The notes: generated by a model not told the origin, from the sequence alone. Numbered from the stretch's first letter, positions 8,500 to 19,352 are shown. The stretch is DNA of 64,000 nucleotides from an uncultured Bacteroidota bacterium (GCA_902602415.1 CACKQW010000004.1:1-64000); one strand, 5' to 3'. Translations and numbers: made by a program.

Positions 8500-11418
8500 A
8501 TGAAAAATAATTATATCATCTTCTTATTATCAGTTTTAATTTCGTTGACTACATTCTCTCAGCGAGATTCAAATAATTCACCTTCTTTAGTTAGTTCTTC
8601 TGTAAACATGTACAAGGCTGAACCTCTTCAACCTAGACTATCTGAACTAAAAACAGCTGATTTTAAGACAAACAAGGGCCTATACGATAGTAGGTCTTCT
8701 AGACAAAAAATTATCCCTGGCAAAGGATCAACAGGAAATGATATTTTAGCTTATGCTGAAAAGCCGATGTCTCAAAAACTACAAGTGAAATCGATTGATT
8801 TTACCTTCAACTCAGGTATTTTTAATGGAGGTGGAGGTCCTACAGATCCTGCAGGTGCTGTTGGTCCTAATCATTATGTTATTATTAGTAATGCCGGTTT
8901 TAGAATTTACAATAAATTAGGAAACGCTGCTACGAATTGGCTAGATTACTCTGCTATTTTTGATGGAGATAATCTCTGTTGTGATCCAACTGTTTCCTAT
9001 GATCACGACGCAAATAGATTTGTAATGACAGTTTTAGCTTATGACGGAGTTCATATTGCTGTCAGTGGAGGTCCTAACCCTCTTGGCGGCTGGAATGTAT
9101 ATGAATATGACCAGAACACAGACTATCAAAAATTATCTGTTTGGGGAGATGGATACTATTTCACAGCTAACAAATTTGGTGGATCTAAGGTATATGCAGT
9201 TGATAAAGAGGCCATGATTCAAGGAGCTGCTTCAGCTGATATTCAAGGTTTTGATTTACCGGGGCTGGCCATTGGTGGCTTTTACTCACCACAAGCATTA
9301 AACGCAATTAATGATGATTTATCAAGTGGCCCTGCAAGTATAGTGTATTATGCGGATGATGCATGGCCTGGGGTAAGTTATGATCATTTGAAAATTTGGT
9401 ATATTGATGTTGATTGGGACAATCCCAACAATTCATCAATTTCGAATCCACAAGCATTAGAAACAACCCCATTCATAAGTGTATTTGATGAAGGTAGTTT
9501 TTCAAATCTTGATCAACCCGGTTCTCCAATTGATATTGATGCTATACAAGGTACTATCATGAATCAAGCACAATTTAGAAAGTTTTCTAATTACAATTCT
9601 GCTGTATTTAACTTTGTTGTAGACACAGACGGATCGGCAAATGAAATTGCGGGAATCAGATGGTATGAAATACGTCAAGATAGTGATTCTGATCCATGGT
9701 ATATTTATCAGGAAGGTACTTACACATCACCTGATGGTAAACATGCATGGTTAGGAAGTATGGGTATTGACATGAATGGTAATATTGCTATGGGTTATTC
9801 AGGAATGGGTGGAACAACAAATACATATGTAAGCTCTTATTACACTGGAAGATTTCAAAATGATCCCCTAGGTGTAATGACAATTGAAGAAACATTACTT
9901 GATGCCGGAGGATCTAATATTACACAAACAAATAGATATGGCGATTATGCAAAACTTGCACTAGATCCTTCTAATCAAAAAAGCTTTTGGTTTATTACAG
10001 AAAATAAACAAGGAAATAATATTTCAAACCCTGTTGGTGTTTTTCAGATAATTTCAGACAATGACTATGATATTGGCGTTGTTGATATTGTTGATCCAAC
10101 ATCTAGTGCTTTTACAGGCCCTGTCAATGTAACTGCTTCCATCTACAATTATGGTCAAAGTCCAGTTTCAAATTTTAATGTTTATTATCAGGTTGATGGA
10201 GGTTCGCAAGTGGTTGAAACATACGCGGGTACTATTGCCCCTCAACAAACTGTAAATTATACCTTTTCTAATGCTGCTGATTTAGCAGTTGAAGGCCAAA
10301 CTTACAACATTGAAGCGGGAACACTGTTAAGTAATGACGAAGACAATAGTAATAATTCCTATGCTATGGAGGTCACTCATTTGGCTGGTTTTGATGTAGG
10401 TATTTCATCAGTGATTTCTCCAACTGACGGTACATTATCAAATTGTCAAGAGGTTATTGTTGAGGTAACTAATTACGGTGGAAATAATTTAACAAATGTT
10501 GAGGTAACACTAGAATTTGGATCATTAATTACTTCATCTATTTTATCGAGTATCGCATCAGGTGACTCAATAGAATTTACCTTAGATGGTTGTGTGGATA
10601 TGGCCATCCCTGGTGACTACACTTTTACAGTTTACACTTCCTATCCAGGGGATGCAAATAGTTCAAACGATTCGTTAACGGTTTCGGTTACAAATGTTGG
10701 GTTGTGTACGCCTGAGGCTGATTGCTCCTATGGTGATGGTATGACATCCTTTGAATTTGCGGATATTAGTAATTTGGATTCAGGATGTTCTGAGTTAGGA
10801 TATGGAGATTACACTGATTTATCAACCGATCTATTGCAAGGTGAAACTTATGATATGACTTTTTCTTCTGGATATGGAACACAGGTATTTAGAGTTTGGA
10901 TTGATTACAATGATGATTTTGTATTTTCATTAGACGAATTGATCGTAGATAACCCTGTGTTGGCACAAGGTCAAGGACCGGGTGACTATACTGGTACCCT
11001 GCCTGTTGAAATCCCTTCGGATGCTTCTTTAGGCCAGCACATGATGCGTGTAAAATCAAATTACGGTGCACTTGTTCCAGATGATGCGTGCGAAGGTACT
11101 GAGTATGGAGAAACTGAAGATTACACGGTCAATATTATTAGTTCCTTGGGAATAGATGATTTAACCACTAACTCTGATCTTTCCGTATTTACCAACGACA
11201 ATAAAATGTTTAACATAATATTGACCTCAGATTTCTATGGAACTGCAGATCTTACAGTATTTGATGTGACTGGTAAAAGAATTATTTTCCATAGGTTTAA
11301 TAAAGATACAGCAACATTTGAGTATGACTTAGATATGTCTTATATGCCAGCCGGTGTATATTTGGTGAAGGTTGGAAATTCAACTTTTGGAAAAATTAAA
11401 AAGATCATTGTGAAATAA
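8500..11418 (+). CDS. Secreted T9SS-sorted protein with CARDB and GEVED domains
   Basis: The 972-residue protein starts with a Sec signal (about residues 1-20, ending near FSQR). A large N-terminal region, about 75-515, contains GPTDPAGAVGPNHYV and looks like a beta-propeller or sialidase-like surface domain without a recognised active site. Two CARDB-type Ig-like modules follow (about 520-625 and 630-735; both contain DIGV/DVGI and IYNYG/VTNYGG-type strands). Next is a GEVED domain at about 738-885, with WIDYNDDF and YGETEDY, then a type A T9SS C-terminal sorting domain at about 895-972 (FDVTGKRI, PAGVYLVK). It should cross the outer membrane through T9SS and be secreted or anchored. It shares its modules with the next gene and is probably co-transcribed with it. 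Enzymatic activity is unknown. Confidence 0.85.
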   Translation: MKNNYIIFLLSVLISLTTFSQRDSNNSPSLVSSSVNMYKAEPLQPRLSELKTADFKTNKGLYDSRSSRQKIIPGKGSTGNDILAYAEKPMSQKLQVKSIDFTFNSGIFNGGGGPTDPAGAVGPNHYVIISNAGFRIYNKLGNAATNWLDYSAIFDGDNLCCDPTVSYDHDANRFVMTVLAYDGVHIAVSGGPNPLGGWNVYEYDQNTDYQKLSVWGDGYYFTANKFGGSKVYAVDKEAMIQGAASADIQGFDLPGLAIGGFYSPQALNAINDDLSSGPASIVYYADDAWPGVSYDHLKIWYIDVDWDNPNNSSISNPQALETTPFISVFDEGSFSNLDQPGSPIDIDAIQGTIMNQAQFRKFSNYNSAVFNFVVDTDGSANEIAGIRWYEIRQDSDSDPWYIYQEGTYTSPDGKHAWLGSMGIDMNGNIAMGYSGMGGTTNTYVSSYYTGRFQNDPLGVMTIEETLLDAGGSNITQTNRYGDYAKLALDPSNQKSFWFITENKQGNNISNPVGVFQIISDNDYDIGVVDIVDPTSSAFTGPVNVTASIYNYGQSPVSNFNVYYQVDGGSQVVETYAGTIAPQQTVNYTFSNAADLAVEGQTYNIEAGTLLSNDEDNSNNSYAMEVTHLAGFDVGISSVISPTDGTLSNCQEVIVEVTNYGGNNLTNVEVTLEFGSLITSSILSSIASGDSIEFTLDGCVDMAIPGDYTFTVYTSYPGDANSSNDSLTVSVTNVGLCTPEADCSYGDGMTSFEFADISNLDSGCSELGYGDYTDLSTDLLQGETYDMTFSSGYGTQVFRVWIDYNDDFVFSLDELIVDNPVLAQGQGPGDYTGTLPVEIPSDASLGQHMMRVKSNYGALVPDDACEGTEYGETEDYTVNIISSLGIDDLTTNSDLSVFTNDNKMFNIILTSDFYGTADLTVFDVTGKRIIFHRFNKDTATFEYDLDMSYMPAGVYLVKVGNSTFGKIKKIIVK

Positions 11419-11419
11419 T

Positions 11420-14400
11420 ATGAAAAAATTATTTTCACTGCTCTTAATTAGTTTTTGTTCACTAAGCTTATTTTCACAGGTTGTTGATAGAGGAAATCCC
11501 ACAAGTTGGAATTTAGATATTGATAGTCAGGATGTTGTCAATTACAGTTTACCATCTTTTGATTTAGAAAGAGTTCAAGAGGAAGATGAAATTAATGACA
11601 ATGCTTTTAATGGCCCTTGGAGATTTGGTTACATGCACAGCGTTGATTACGGCTTTGAAAATGGTACATGGACAAAACTAGATAATGGTGATCGAATTTG
11701 GAGAATATTAATCAGCTCAAAAGGTGCTCTTTCCTTAAACTTCATATTTGATGAGTTCTATATGCCTGATGGGGCGTATATTTATTTGTATAACGATCAG
11801 AAAACAGATGTACTTGGAGCATATGATAGCACACAAAATCAAGAGTCAGGAATCCTTGGAACTTGGCTTGTACAAGGTGATAAAGTTTGGATTGAATATT
11901 ATGAGCCTCTTTCTGCATTTGGACAAGGAAGATTACATATTGCTAAAGCAACGCATGGATACAGAAATGCAGAATCTTACAAACAAGCAAAAGCATTAAA
12001 TAGCTCTGGTGATTGTAATTTGGATGTTGATTGTTCCATTGGTGAAGATTGGGAAGAATTAAAAGAGCACAATAAAAGATCTGCTGGAATATTACTTTCT
12101 GGTGGTTCAGGTTTTTGTTCAGGAGCTTTAATTAATAATACAGCCAATGATGGCACTCCCTATTTTTTAACCGCAAATCATTGTTATTCAAACCCTGCAA
12201 ATTGGGCTTTCAGATTTGGATGGATTAGTCCAGATCCTGTTTGTGCAACTACTGCTAACAGTACAAATGGTCCAACAAATATGACCTTAAGCGGCGCAAC
12301 ACTAAGGGCTAGAGACGCAGGTTCTGATTTTGCACTGGTTGAAATAAATCAAGCAATTCCTGAAGAATGGGATAGAGTATTCGCAGGATGGGATAAATCT
12401 GAAATTACCCCCGAATTTACTGTAGGTATTCATCACCCTGCTGGTGATATTATGAAAGTGTGTAGAGATAATGATCAACCTATTCAGGCTAATAATGCCG
12501 GAGCACAAACCTGGGAAATTACTACTGCAGGTGGTGGTTGGGAAATTGGAGTTACAGAGCCGGGTTCCTCGGGATCCCCATTATTTGACAATGAAGGGAG
12601 AATTATAGGACAATTATATGGTGGTGGTGCCGCATGTTCAGGAACAGTTGATAATGGACTATTAGATTATTATGGAAGACTGGGAGTCTCTTGGGAAGGT
12701 GGTGGATCTTCTAGTACAAGACTAAGAGATTGGTTAGATCCCAGTGGATCTAATCCAGATCAAATTGATCCATACCCTTCTTTAGTTACTTATCCTTATG
12801 ATATTGGAGTGGTAAGTATTGATAGCCCCACGTCTGGAACTCTTTCTGAAAATGAAACGGTTACAGTATCAATTGAAAATTTTGGTGAGAATCCTGTGAC
12901 CTCGTTTGAGATAAGTTTTCAAGTTAATAGTGGAGAGATTATCACTGAATTTGTAACTAATGTAGCAATTCAGCCTGGAGATGTTTATCAATATAGTTTT
13001 ACTCAAACAGCAAGCATGCCAGGTATTGGTAATACATATGCTATTGTTGCATTTACCAATTTAGAAAATGATGGTGATGTAGAGAATGATGCATTTTTCG
13101 CTGATGTCACTTTCTTACAACCTAATGATATTGGAGTTTCTGAAATTATATCTCCGGTTTCTGGTGAATTATTAACGAGCTCAGAACAAATAATTCTTGT
13201 TATTTCTAATTTTGGTGGGGAAACCCAAACAAATTTTGAAGTTAATTTTTTACTTGATGGTGAGCTGATTACAGAAATAGTCGAGGGACCACTAGTTGGT
13301 AACTCATCGATTGAATACACTTTCAACCAAACTCTTGATCTTTCTGGATTTGGCTCTTATTCAGTCGTTGCTTACACCAATTTGGAGGGTGACTCTGATT
13401 CCATGAATGACTCAAGTCTTGGGATTGTTTCTAACATAAACTGTTCTCCTGTTGCGAATTGTAGTGGCTTTGATGATGGCTTTCAATTTTTTCAGATAGC
13501 TGATATCGTTAATCCTTCTGGATGTGAGGGTGGATATAGTAACTTTACTGATTTGTCTACAGATCTTGTAATTGGGGAAACATATGATGTTACTGTAACA
13601 ACTGGATATGGAGATCAGCATATGAGAATTTGGATTGATTTTAATGATGACTTTAATTTTACATTAGATGAAATTATAGTTTCTGATTATGTCATCGCAC
13701 CAGGACAAGCTCAGGGATCCTACACAGAAACTTTCCAATTAACCATTCCTGAAACATCTGTTTCGGGGACTCATCTCATGCGAATTAAGGCGAATTGGGC
13801 AGCACCAGTTCCGGATGATGCTTGTGCGGACACTGTTTACGGGGAGACGGAAGATTATACTGTAAATATTATTGGTGGAGCTCAATATGATGTAGGTGTT
13901 ATTGATATATTAAGTCCTATTTCTGGCTTGTTGTCATCTGAAGAACAGGTATCCATTGAAATTTATAATTATGGAGAAAGTGAAGTTTCTGCCTTTGAAG
14001 TAAGTTACCAATTGGAAAATGGAGAAATAATTACAGAAGTATTCTCTGAAATTATTGCTCCAGGCGAATCAGCTATCTATAACTTTGATACATTATTAGA
14101 TTTGTCAAACACAGAGGGAGAAGTATTTTCTGTTTATGCATATACAACTCTCAGTGTTGATGAGGACATTTCCAATGACATGTATATTATGGACCTAGTA
14201 AGCCTTTACCCTGCGGATGTTGGTGTTACCGAAATGATAAGCCCAGATTCGGGTGTTCTTCTCTCTGACTCTGAGTCTGTAAGCATTATTATAACTAATT
14301 TTGGAGGGGAAGCTCAATCTAATTTTGAAGTAACTTATTTGATTTTAGAAACAGGTGAAATGTTTACTGAAGTTGTTCCTGGCCCAATTGAACCAAATAC

Positions 14401-15235
14401 TAGTTTAGAATTTACTTTTTCACAAACAGCCGATTTATCTGTTCCTGGCATTTATACCTTTGAGTGTTATACAACTCTGATAAACGATTCTGATTCTTCT
14501 AACGATTCTGCATCTGTTGAAATCATAAATTCTAATTGTGCACCTAACATAAACTGTTCTTTTAATGATGGCTTTCAATTATTTCAATTAGGTGATATTT
14601 TTAACGAAAGCGGTTGTGAAGAGGGTGGTTTTTCAGATTTCACAGATCAATCAACAATTCTTGGATTAGACACATCGTATGAACTAACCGTAACTACTGG
14701 TTATGGAGATCAACATGTAAGTGTTTGGATTGACTTTAATGATGACTTCACTTATTCATTAGACGAATTGGTGGTAAATAATTATATTATTGCTCCAGGT
14801 CAAGGACCAGGAAGTTACACAGAGAGTATTCCATTTAATTTACCTGCTGATTCACCAATTGGAATACATACCTTGAGAGCAAAAGCTAATTGGAATGCGC
14901 CTGTTCCGGACGATTCATGTGAGGAAACAACTTATGGTGAAACAGAAGACTATACAGTTGAGATTGTAGAATCTTTATCTATTAATAACTTGAACATTGA
15001 GGGGCTGATGATTTATCCGAATCCCATCGAAAACCAAATAAATATCATTCAAAATAGTAACAAAACTTTAGATGTCTTTATTTTTGATGTTACAGGAATA
15101 CTGATTCTTCAAAGCGAGGCTAACTATACTTCTAATACCATTAATGTCTCTGGCTTGGGATCTGGCATTTATTTTCTACAGATTTGCAGTAATGGATGTG
15201 AGTCAAGTAATTTTTATAAAGTTGTAAAAAAATAA
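11420..15235 (+). CDS. Secreted lysyl-endopeptidase-like serine protease with CARDB/GEVED repeats
   Basis: The 1271-residue exoprotein has a signal peptide (about residues 1-19). A propeptide-like region runs to about 215, and a chymotrypsin-fold protease domain covers about 216-450. The triad is readable as H254 (TANHC), D303 (GSDFAL) and S384 (PGSSGSP), and the Cys pattern (FCSGALI, ACSG) is like Achromobacter/Lysobacter lysyl endopeptidases. Four CARDB-like modules begin with D(I/V)GV, interleaved with two GEVED domains at about 674-818 and 1040-1182. Each GEVED domain carries WIDFNDDF and YGETEDYTV. A T9SS type A sorting domain occupies about 1190-1271. It likely degrades external protein for nutrition. 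Lys specificity is inferred only from family likeness. It lies one base after the preceding gene. Confidence 0.88.
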   Translation: MKKLFSLLLISFCSLSLFSQVVDRGNPTSWNLDIDSQDVVNYSLPSFDLERVQEEDEINDNAFNGPWRFGYMHSVDYGFENGTWTKLDNGDRIWRILISSKGALSLNFIFDEFYMPDGAYIYLYNDQKTDVLGAYDSTQNQESGILGTWLVQGDKVWIEYYEPLSAFGQGRLHIAKATHGYRNAESYKQAKALNSSGDCNLDVDCSIGEDWEELKEHNKRSAGILLSGGSGFCSGALINNTANDGTPYFLTANHCYSNPANWAFRFGWISPDPVCATTANSTNGPTNMTLSGATLRARDAGSDFALVEINQAIPEEWDRVFAGWDKSEITPEFTVGIHHPAGDIMKVCRDNDQPIQANNAGAQTWEITTAGGGWEIGVTEPGSSGSPLFDNEGRIIGQLYGGGAACSGTVDNGLLDYYGRLGVSWEGGGSSSTRLRDWLDPSGSNPDQIDPYPSLVTYPYDIGVVSIDSPTSGTLSENETVTVSIENFGENPVTSFEISFQVNSGEIITEFVTNVAIQPGDVYQYSFTQTASMPGIGNTYAIVAFTNLENDGDVENDAFFADVTFLQPNDIGVSEIISPVSGELLTSSEQIILVISNFGGETQTNFEVNFLLDGELITEIVEGPLVGNSSIEYTFNQTLDLSGFGSYSVVAYTNLEGDSDSMNDSSLGIVSNINCSPVANCSGFDDGFQFFQIADIVNPSGCEGGYSNFTDLSTDLVIGETYDVTVTTGYGDQHMRIWIDFNDDFNFTLDEIIVSDYVIAPGQAQGSYTETFQLTIPETSVSGTHLMRIKANWAAPVPDDACADTVYGETEDYTVNIIGGAQYDVGVIDILSPISGLLSSEEQVSIEIYNYGESEVSAFEVSYQLENGEIITEVFSEIIAPGESAIYNFDTLLDLSNTEGEVFSVYAYTTLSVDEDISNDMYIMDLVSLYPADVGVTEMISPDSGVLLSDSESVSIIITNFGGEAQSNFEVTYLILETGEMFTEVVPGPIEPNTSLEFTFSQTADLSVPGIYTFECYTTLINDSDSSNDSASVEIINSNCAPNINCSFNDGFQLFQLGDIFNESGCEEGGFSDFTDQSTILGLDTSYELTVTTGYGDQHVSVWIDFNDDFTYSLDELVVNNYIIAPGQGPGSYTESIPFNLPADSPIGIHTLRAKANWNAPVPDDSCEETTYGETEDYTVEIVESLSINNLNIEGLMIYPNPIENQINIIQNSNKTLDVFIFDVTGILILQSEANYTSNTINVSGLGSGIYFLQICSNGCESSNFYKVVKK

Positions 15236-15239
15236 TCTT

Positions 15240-18200
15240 TTAAAAATTAGCTCTTACTTGAAATGTTGCATTATGTATCGGTTGATTTTTTGGACTTTTT
15301 CTTCCAAAATATCTTACATTCATATCTAATGTTTTGTTTAGTTTTTTTACGAAACTAAAAGACCAAGTGTAGTTTTCTCCATTTTTCAATCCATTCATCA
15401 TTGTGTAACTAATAACTGAATTATTTTCTCCATCGAATTTGTTATTATAGTAGTTGAAGTTTACAACTGCACCATCTTTTTTCTTTGTATTAAAATACAT
15501 CTCCACTCCAAAAGTTTGTTGTTGTAAATTTTCTTTATCTCCAATCAAATTGATAACATTTGTGTTTGCATAGCTGAAATTAATCCTATTATTTTCGTTG
15601 TAAAAGTATGTGAGTTTAGGTTTTATTAAATCTTCTTTGATTTTGTAATTTTTTTGTGAAAAATTCTCACTCCAATTTATTTTTCTTTCACTATTTGTTA
15701 CTAGCTCAAATAACGTTGAAGGGTTAATTTTATGTGCAATATTAATTTTATTGAACCTGCTCACATGCTGATTAGATCCAAAAGAATAACTATTTTTTTT
15801 CTCATTTTTAGCGTAAGTGTAAGTAATTGAATATCTATTCTTTGCTTTGTTAATTGCAAATGAATTTTTAAGGCCTATATTATATGCTAATAGATCATCA
15901 TTCCCTTTAAAAAGTGAATTCAGTATAATATTGTTGCCTGTGTATTCAGCTTTATTATCTGCTGATATTTGGAATTTATTTGAAATTTTTGAAAGCATTT
16001 TTATCAAATTAATATCACTATTTTGAAAGACAGAAAAGTTAGTTTGTATGGAATAATTAAGCTTATTTTGATAAGTCTTTACAAATATTTGATTGGGTAA
16101 AAGAACCCTTATAAATATTGCCTCGTCCTCAAATACAGCGATTTCAAATTCTTCTAGCTCTTGAACCCCATTCCCATTTATATCAATCCATTTATATGAC
16201 CCCATTCCCGGTTCAACCTCAATAAAAGTATATTCTTGCTGTGGTAAATTACCAGCACTTGATTCGAAAAATAAATCCGAGTTGAATGAATTTTTTAAAA
16301 TCTTTTGTCTTTGGATAATTCTAGTATTTAAATATTCTTCTTCATTATCATTTAAATATGATTTCAGTCTATTAAAATTTAAATAAACATTCAACCTAGA
16401 TTTTTTATTATTAATTATTTGAGAGTTTAAAAAGTAGCTGTCGTAGTTATTTACCTCATTTAAAATATTTTCTACTATACTGTCATTAATTTTCTTTTTA
16501 TAACCTATTTCAATAAATGTTTTTTCTTTATTTCCAAAACCCGTTTTTATTTTAAAAAGTTTATTTGCGAAATCTGCAGCATTTGATATAGTTTCACCAT
16601 TTGATTCCTTTTTTTCATATTCATAACCTAATTCTGTCCATATTTTTTCATAGTTTAATTCAAGCTTATTATAAGATCTAACAAATTCAGAATCAATTCC
16701 AATATTATTAGATGCCATAATACTTGTATTTGAAATAAATTCCAAATTATCGATTTCAGAAAAGTTAACTCTTAAAATATTTTTTTGACCGGAAAATAAT
16801 GTTCCAAGATTTAAAGATTCAAATGTATAATCAACTGTTCCAAGATTTGATTTTCTGTAACCAAGAGTTGTATTTGTCAGGGTTTGACTTTGACCATTAA
16901 AACTATTTACCTCAAAGCCCCAATCCCTTTCAAATTCAGGTCCAAAAATTCTTTCAATGGTTTCAAAATTCTTATCAATATATTTTAGATCTAATTTTGA
17001 ATATATGTTGGATGTGGAATCAATTTTTATTTTTTTATTGAATCCTATCGTTGATGCAAATCCTTTGTTGTCTTCATCATCAATATTTGAAAATAAATTT
17101 TTATTGAAGTTGCTTCCAGCTATCTCATAGTACAGCTCAGAACTTTCATTAAAAGCGGTATTTGAATTTAATACAGCTAATTGCCTTTTTTTTGGAGATG
17201 TAATTTTGATAATTGGCTCAAAATTTCCTTGTCTTTGACCGTCAATTGGCATTATGTATTCATATATATTTTCAATAGCATTATTTGAGGATAAAATATA
17301 GTTACCTTGATTTTCTCCTACATTTTGAAATCTAACTGTGTATAATTCATCCTCTGGGTTATTTGAGTATACATAAATTTCGACTCCTTCTACTATTTCT
17401 TTTTTATATAGAATTCTATTTTCATCATAATTGGATAAGCTTCCGGACGGAATAATCATTAAACTCTCATTATCACCTGCTGCAGATAAAATACCAATTT
17501 GATCGTTATTTAAATTTTGTAAAAGAGGCTGATTTTTTAGATCAGTTTCATTATAATATGAAACATTATATTTACTTTTTTTATTAGTTATTTCAATATT
17601 ACTATATCCAAAAACAGAATTATAGTTTTTTTCACTTACTTGATATTCAACTTGGATTCTCATATCTGCCATTATTGGAAACGTACTATTAAATATTATT
17701 TCGCCAGCGTTATAATTTATTATATAGTCTTTGTCAATACCTCTTTCTATTTTAATTCCGTTTACAAAAACACTCTCACTACCCGAAACAATTAAAACAT
17801 ATAATTCTCCATTTTCTCCCGTCAATTTGTAAGGTCCTTGATTTCCATTTTCTACATTTAAAATACTTTTTGTAAAGCTCCCTTTCACAATAGCAGCTGC
17901 AGTAGTAATTTTTATATTTTCACCTAAATTAGAATCAATCAGAAGCCCCTGAATTTTCTTTTCATAATTAGCAAAAAAAGAATTTGTTTTTATCAAATCA
18001 ATGTCCCCTCCCCTCAGAACCCAATCTTCAGATTGTAATTCTATAAAAATCTGATCAAACTCATTCAATTGCTGAGAATACCCATTATTTATTATTGGTA
18101 TACTTGAATCTTGTATTGACGCTTTTATCGAAATTTTTTCATTTAATTTTCCAATTATTTTTAAGTCAAGTTCACTTTCCAAGACAGAGTTCTGATTATT

Positions 18201-18527
18201 GCCAATATTTATTCCCCTAGAAATATTGCCTGATGTTTCCAAGTCGTAAAATTTTACTTCATTCTTTATTTTATTACTAGTGGAAAGTTTATAGAGCTTA
18301 TTTAGATTATTATTATTCTCAATAATTAAATTCTTGTCTAAAAGAGAATAACTTTTAAGTAATCTATTTTTTTCTTCAGATCGATTTAAAGAATCTTTAA
18401 ACTTATTGATCTCAAATTCAAAATTTAATATAGAGTCTTTATTAAAAAAAGAACTTTTATAATTCAAATCAGTTGCATAAAAGTTGATTGTAAAAAAAAG
18501 AATAAGTAAATTTCGAAATGTCTTCAT
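15240..18527 (-). CDS. Predicted large outer-membrane beta-barrel protein, function unknown
   Basis: The 1095-residue protein has a signal peptide (about residues 1-18) and no internal transmembrane helix. After a charged stretch, the remainder is made of alternating polar and aromatic strands and ends in a terminal Phe (FQVRANF), typical of barrel proteins recognised by BamA. Two segments stand out: VFVNGIKIERGIDKDYIINY at about 255-275, which resembles modules in the T9SS translocon SprA, and WIDINGNGVQELEEFEI at about 680-700, which looks like a Ca-binding-type loop. The length is less than half that of SprA and no TonB plug is recognisable. It lies convergent to the T9SS protease gene and divergent from exonuclease III. 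I recognise a recurrent Bacteroidota hypothetical family but no assigned function. Confidence 0.7.
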   Translation of the reverse strand: MKTFRNLLILFFTINFYATDLNYKSSFFNKDSILNFEFEINKFKDSLNRSEEKNRLLKSYSLLDKNLIIENNNNLNKLYKLSTSNKIKNEVKFYDLETSGNISRGINIGNNQNSVLESELDLKIIGKLNEKISIKASIQDSSIPIINNGYSQQLNEFDQIFIELQSEDWVLRGGDIDLIKTNSFFANYEKKIQGLLIDSNLGENIKITTAAAIVKGSFTKSILNVENGNQGPYKLTGENGELYVLIVSGSESVFVNGIKIERGIDKDYIINYNAGEIIFNSTFPIMADMRIQVEYQVSEKNYNSVFGYSNIEITNKKSKYNVSYYNETDLKNQPLLQNLNNDQIGILSAAGDNESLMIIPSGSLSNYDENRILYKKEIVEGVEIYVYSNNPEDELYTVRFQNVGENQGNYILSSNNAIENIYEYIMPIDGQRQGNFEPIIKITSPKKRQLAVLNSNTAFNESSELYYEIAGSNFNKNLFSNIDDEDNKGFASTIGFNKKIKIDSTSNIYSKLDLKYIDKNFETIERIFGPEFERDWGFEVNSFNGQSQTLTNTTLGYRKSNLGTVDYTFESLNLGTLFSGQKNILRVNFSEIDNLEFISNTSIMASNNIGIDSEFVRSYNKLELNYEKIWTELGYEYEKKESNGETISNAADFANKLFKIKTGFGNKEKTFIEIGYKKKINDSIVENILNEVNNYDSYFLNSQIINNKKSRLNVYLNFNRLKSYLNDNEEEYLNTRIIQRQKILKNSFNSDLFFESSAGNLPQQEYTFIEVEPGMGSYKWIDINGNGVQELEEFEIAVFEDEAIFIRVLLPNQIFVKTYQNKLNYSIQTNFSVFQNSDINLIKMLSKISNKFQISADNKAEYTGNNIILNSLFKGNDDLLAYNIGLKNSFAINKAKNRYSITYTYAKNEKKNSYSFGSNQHVSRFNKINIAHKINPSTLFELVTNSERKINWSENFSQKNYKIKEDLIKPKLTYFYNENNRINFSYANTNVINLIGDKENLQQQTFGVEMYFNTKKKDGAVVNFNYYNNKFDGENNSVISYTMMNGLKNGENYTWSFSFVKKLNKTLDMNVRYFGRKSPKNQPIHNATFQVRANF

Positions 18528-18590
18528 CGTAATGATTAAACTAAAAATTATGCAAATTATTTTAATTTATCTCGCTTTAAAAAGTAATTA

Positions 18591-19352
18591 ATGAAAATCA
18601 TTTCCTATAATGTTAATGGAATAAGAGCTGCAATGAAAAAAGGATTTATTGATTGGCTTGTTCATGAACAACCAGATGTTATCTGTGTTCAAGAAATTAA
18701 GGCACTTCAAGAACAGATAGATATTGAAGCACTTGAAAAAATAGGCTACAATTATAATTATTGGTTTAGTGCCGAGAAGAAAGGTTATAGTGGTGTAGGT
18801 ATAATTTCTAAACATCAACCAAATAATGTATTTTATGGAACAGGAATTTCTGAAATGGATTTTGAGGGAAGAAATTTAAGAGTTGATTTTGATAAGTTTT
18901 CTGTCATGAGTTTATATTTACCCTCTGGAACAAATTTAGATAGACTAGAATTTAAACTCTCATACATGGATAAATTTTATGACTACGTTTCTATTTTAAA
19001 AAAAACTAATCCAAATCTCATAATTGCAGGAGATTTTAATATTTGCCATAAGGCAATTGATATACATGATCCAATCAGAAATAAAAATGTTTCAGGATTT
19101 TTACCTGTTGAGAGAAATTGGTTAAGCAAATTTATTGAATTGGGTTTTATAGATTCCTTTAGGGTTTTTGATAAAAATCCCCACAAATACAGCTGGTGGA
19201 CATATAGGGCTAATGCTCGAGCTAATAATAAGGGTTGGAGAATTGATTACATAATGGTTTCACAATCTCTTGAAAATAAAATGAAAAATGCTTCAATTTT
19301 ATCAGAGGTTATCCATAGCGATCATTGTCCAATTCTTGTTGAAATACAATAA
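18591..19352 (+). CDS. xth: Exodeoxyribonuclease III
   Basis: This AP endonuclease/3'-exonuclease acts in base excision repair. The 253-residue protein shows the whole exonuclease-endonuclease-phosphatase signature: N8 in SYNVNGIRAA, E37 in VQEIKA, the YSGVGIIS strand, AGDFNICH for metal and phosphate binding, WRIDYIMVS and the terminal SDHCPI with the general-base Asp and His. The start at 18591 gives the conserved MKIISYNVNG. A strong bidirectional terminator lies immediately after the stop, between this gene and rng. Length and motifs are those of XthA; the neighbouring MutY suggests a local concentration of repair genes rather than an operon, because the two are separated by minus-strand genes. 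Confidence 0.95.
   Translation: MKIISYNVNGIRAAMKKGFIDWLVHEQPDVICVQEIKALQEQIDIEALEKIGYNYNYWFSAEKKGYSGVGIISKHQPNNVFYGTGISEMDFEGRNLRVDFDKFSVMSLYLPSGTNLDRLEFKLSYMDKFYDYVSILKKTNPNLIIAGDFNICHKAIDIHDPIRNKNVSGFLPVERNWLSKFIELGFIDSFRVFDKNPHKYSWWTYRANARANNKGWRIDYIMVSQSLENKMKNASILSEVIHSDHCPILVEIQ

Noticed and set aside
10059-14965. Repeated sequence within the T9SS genes resembling a repeat array
   Set aside because: The repeats are long, imperfect and coding (CARDB and GEVED modules); there is no regular spacer pattern as in CRISPR.
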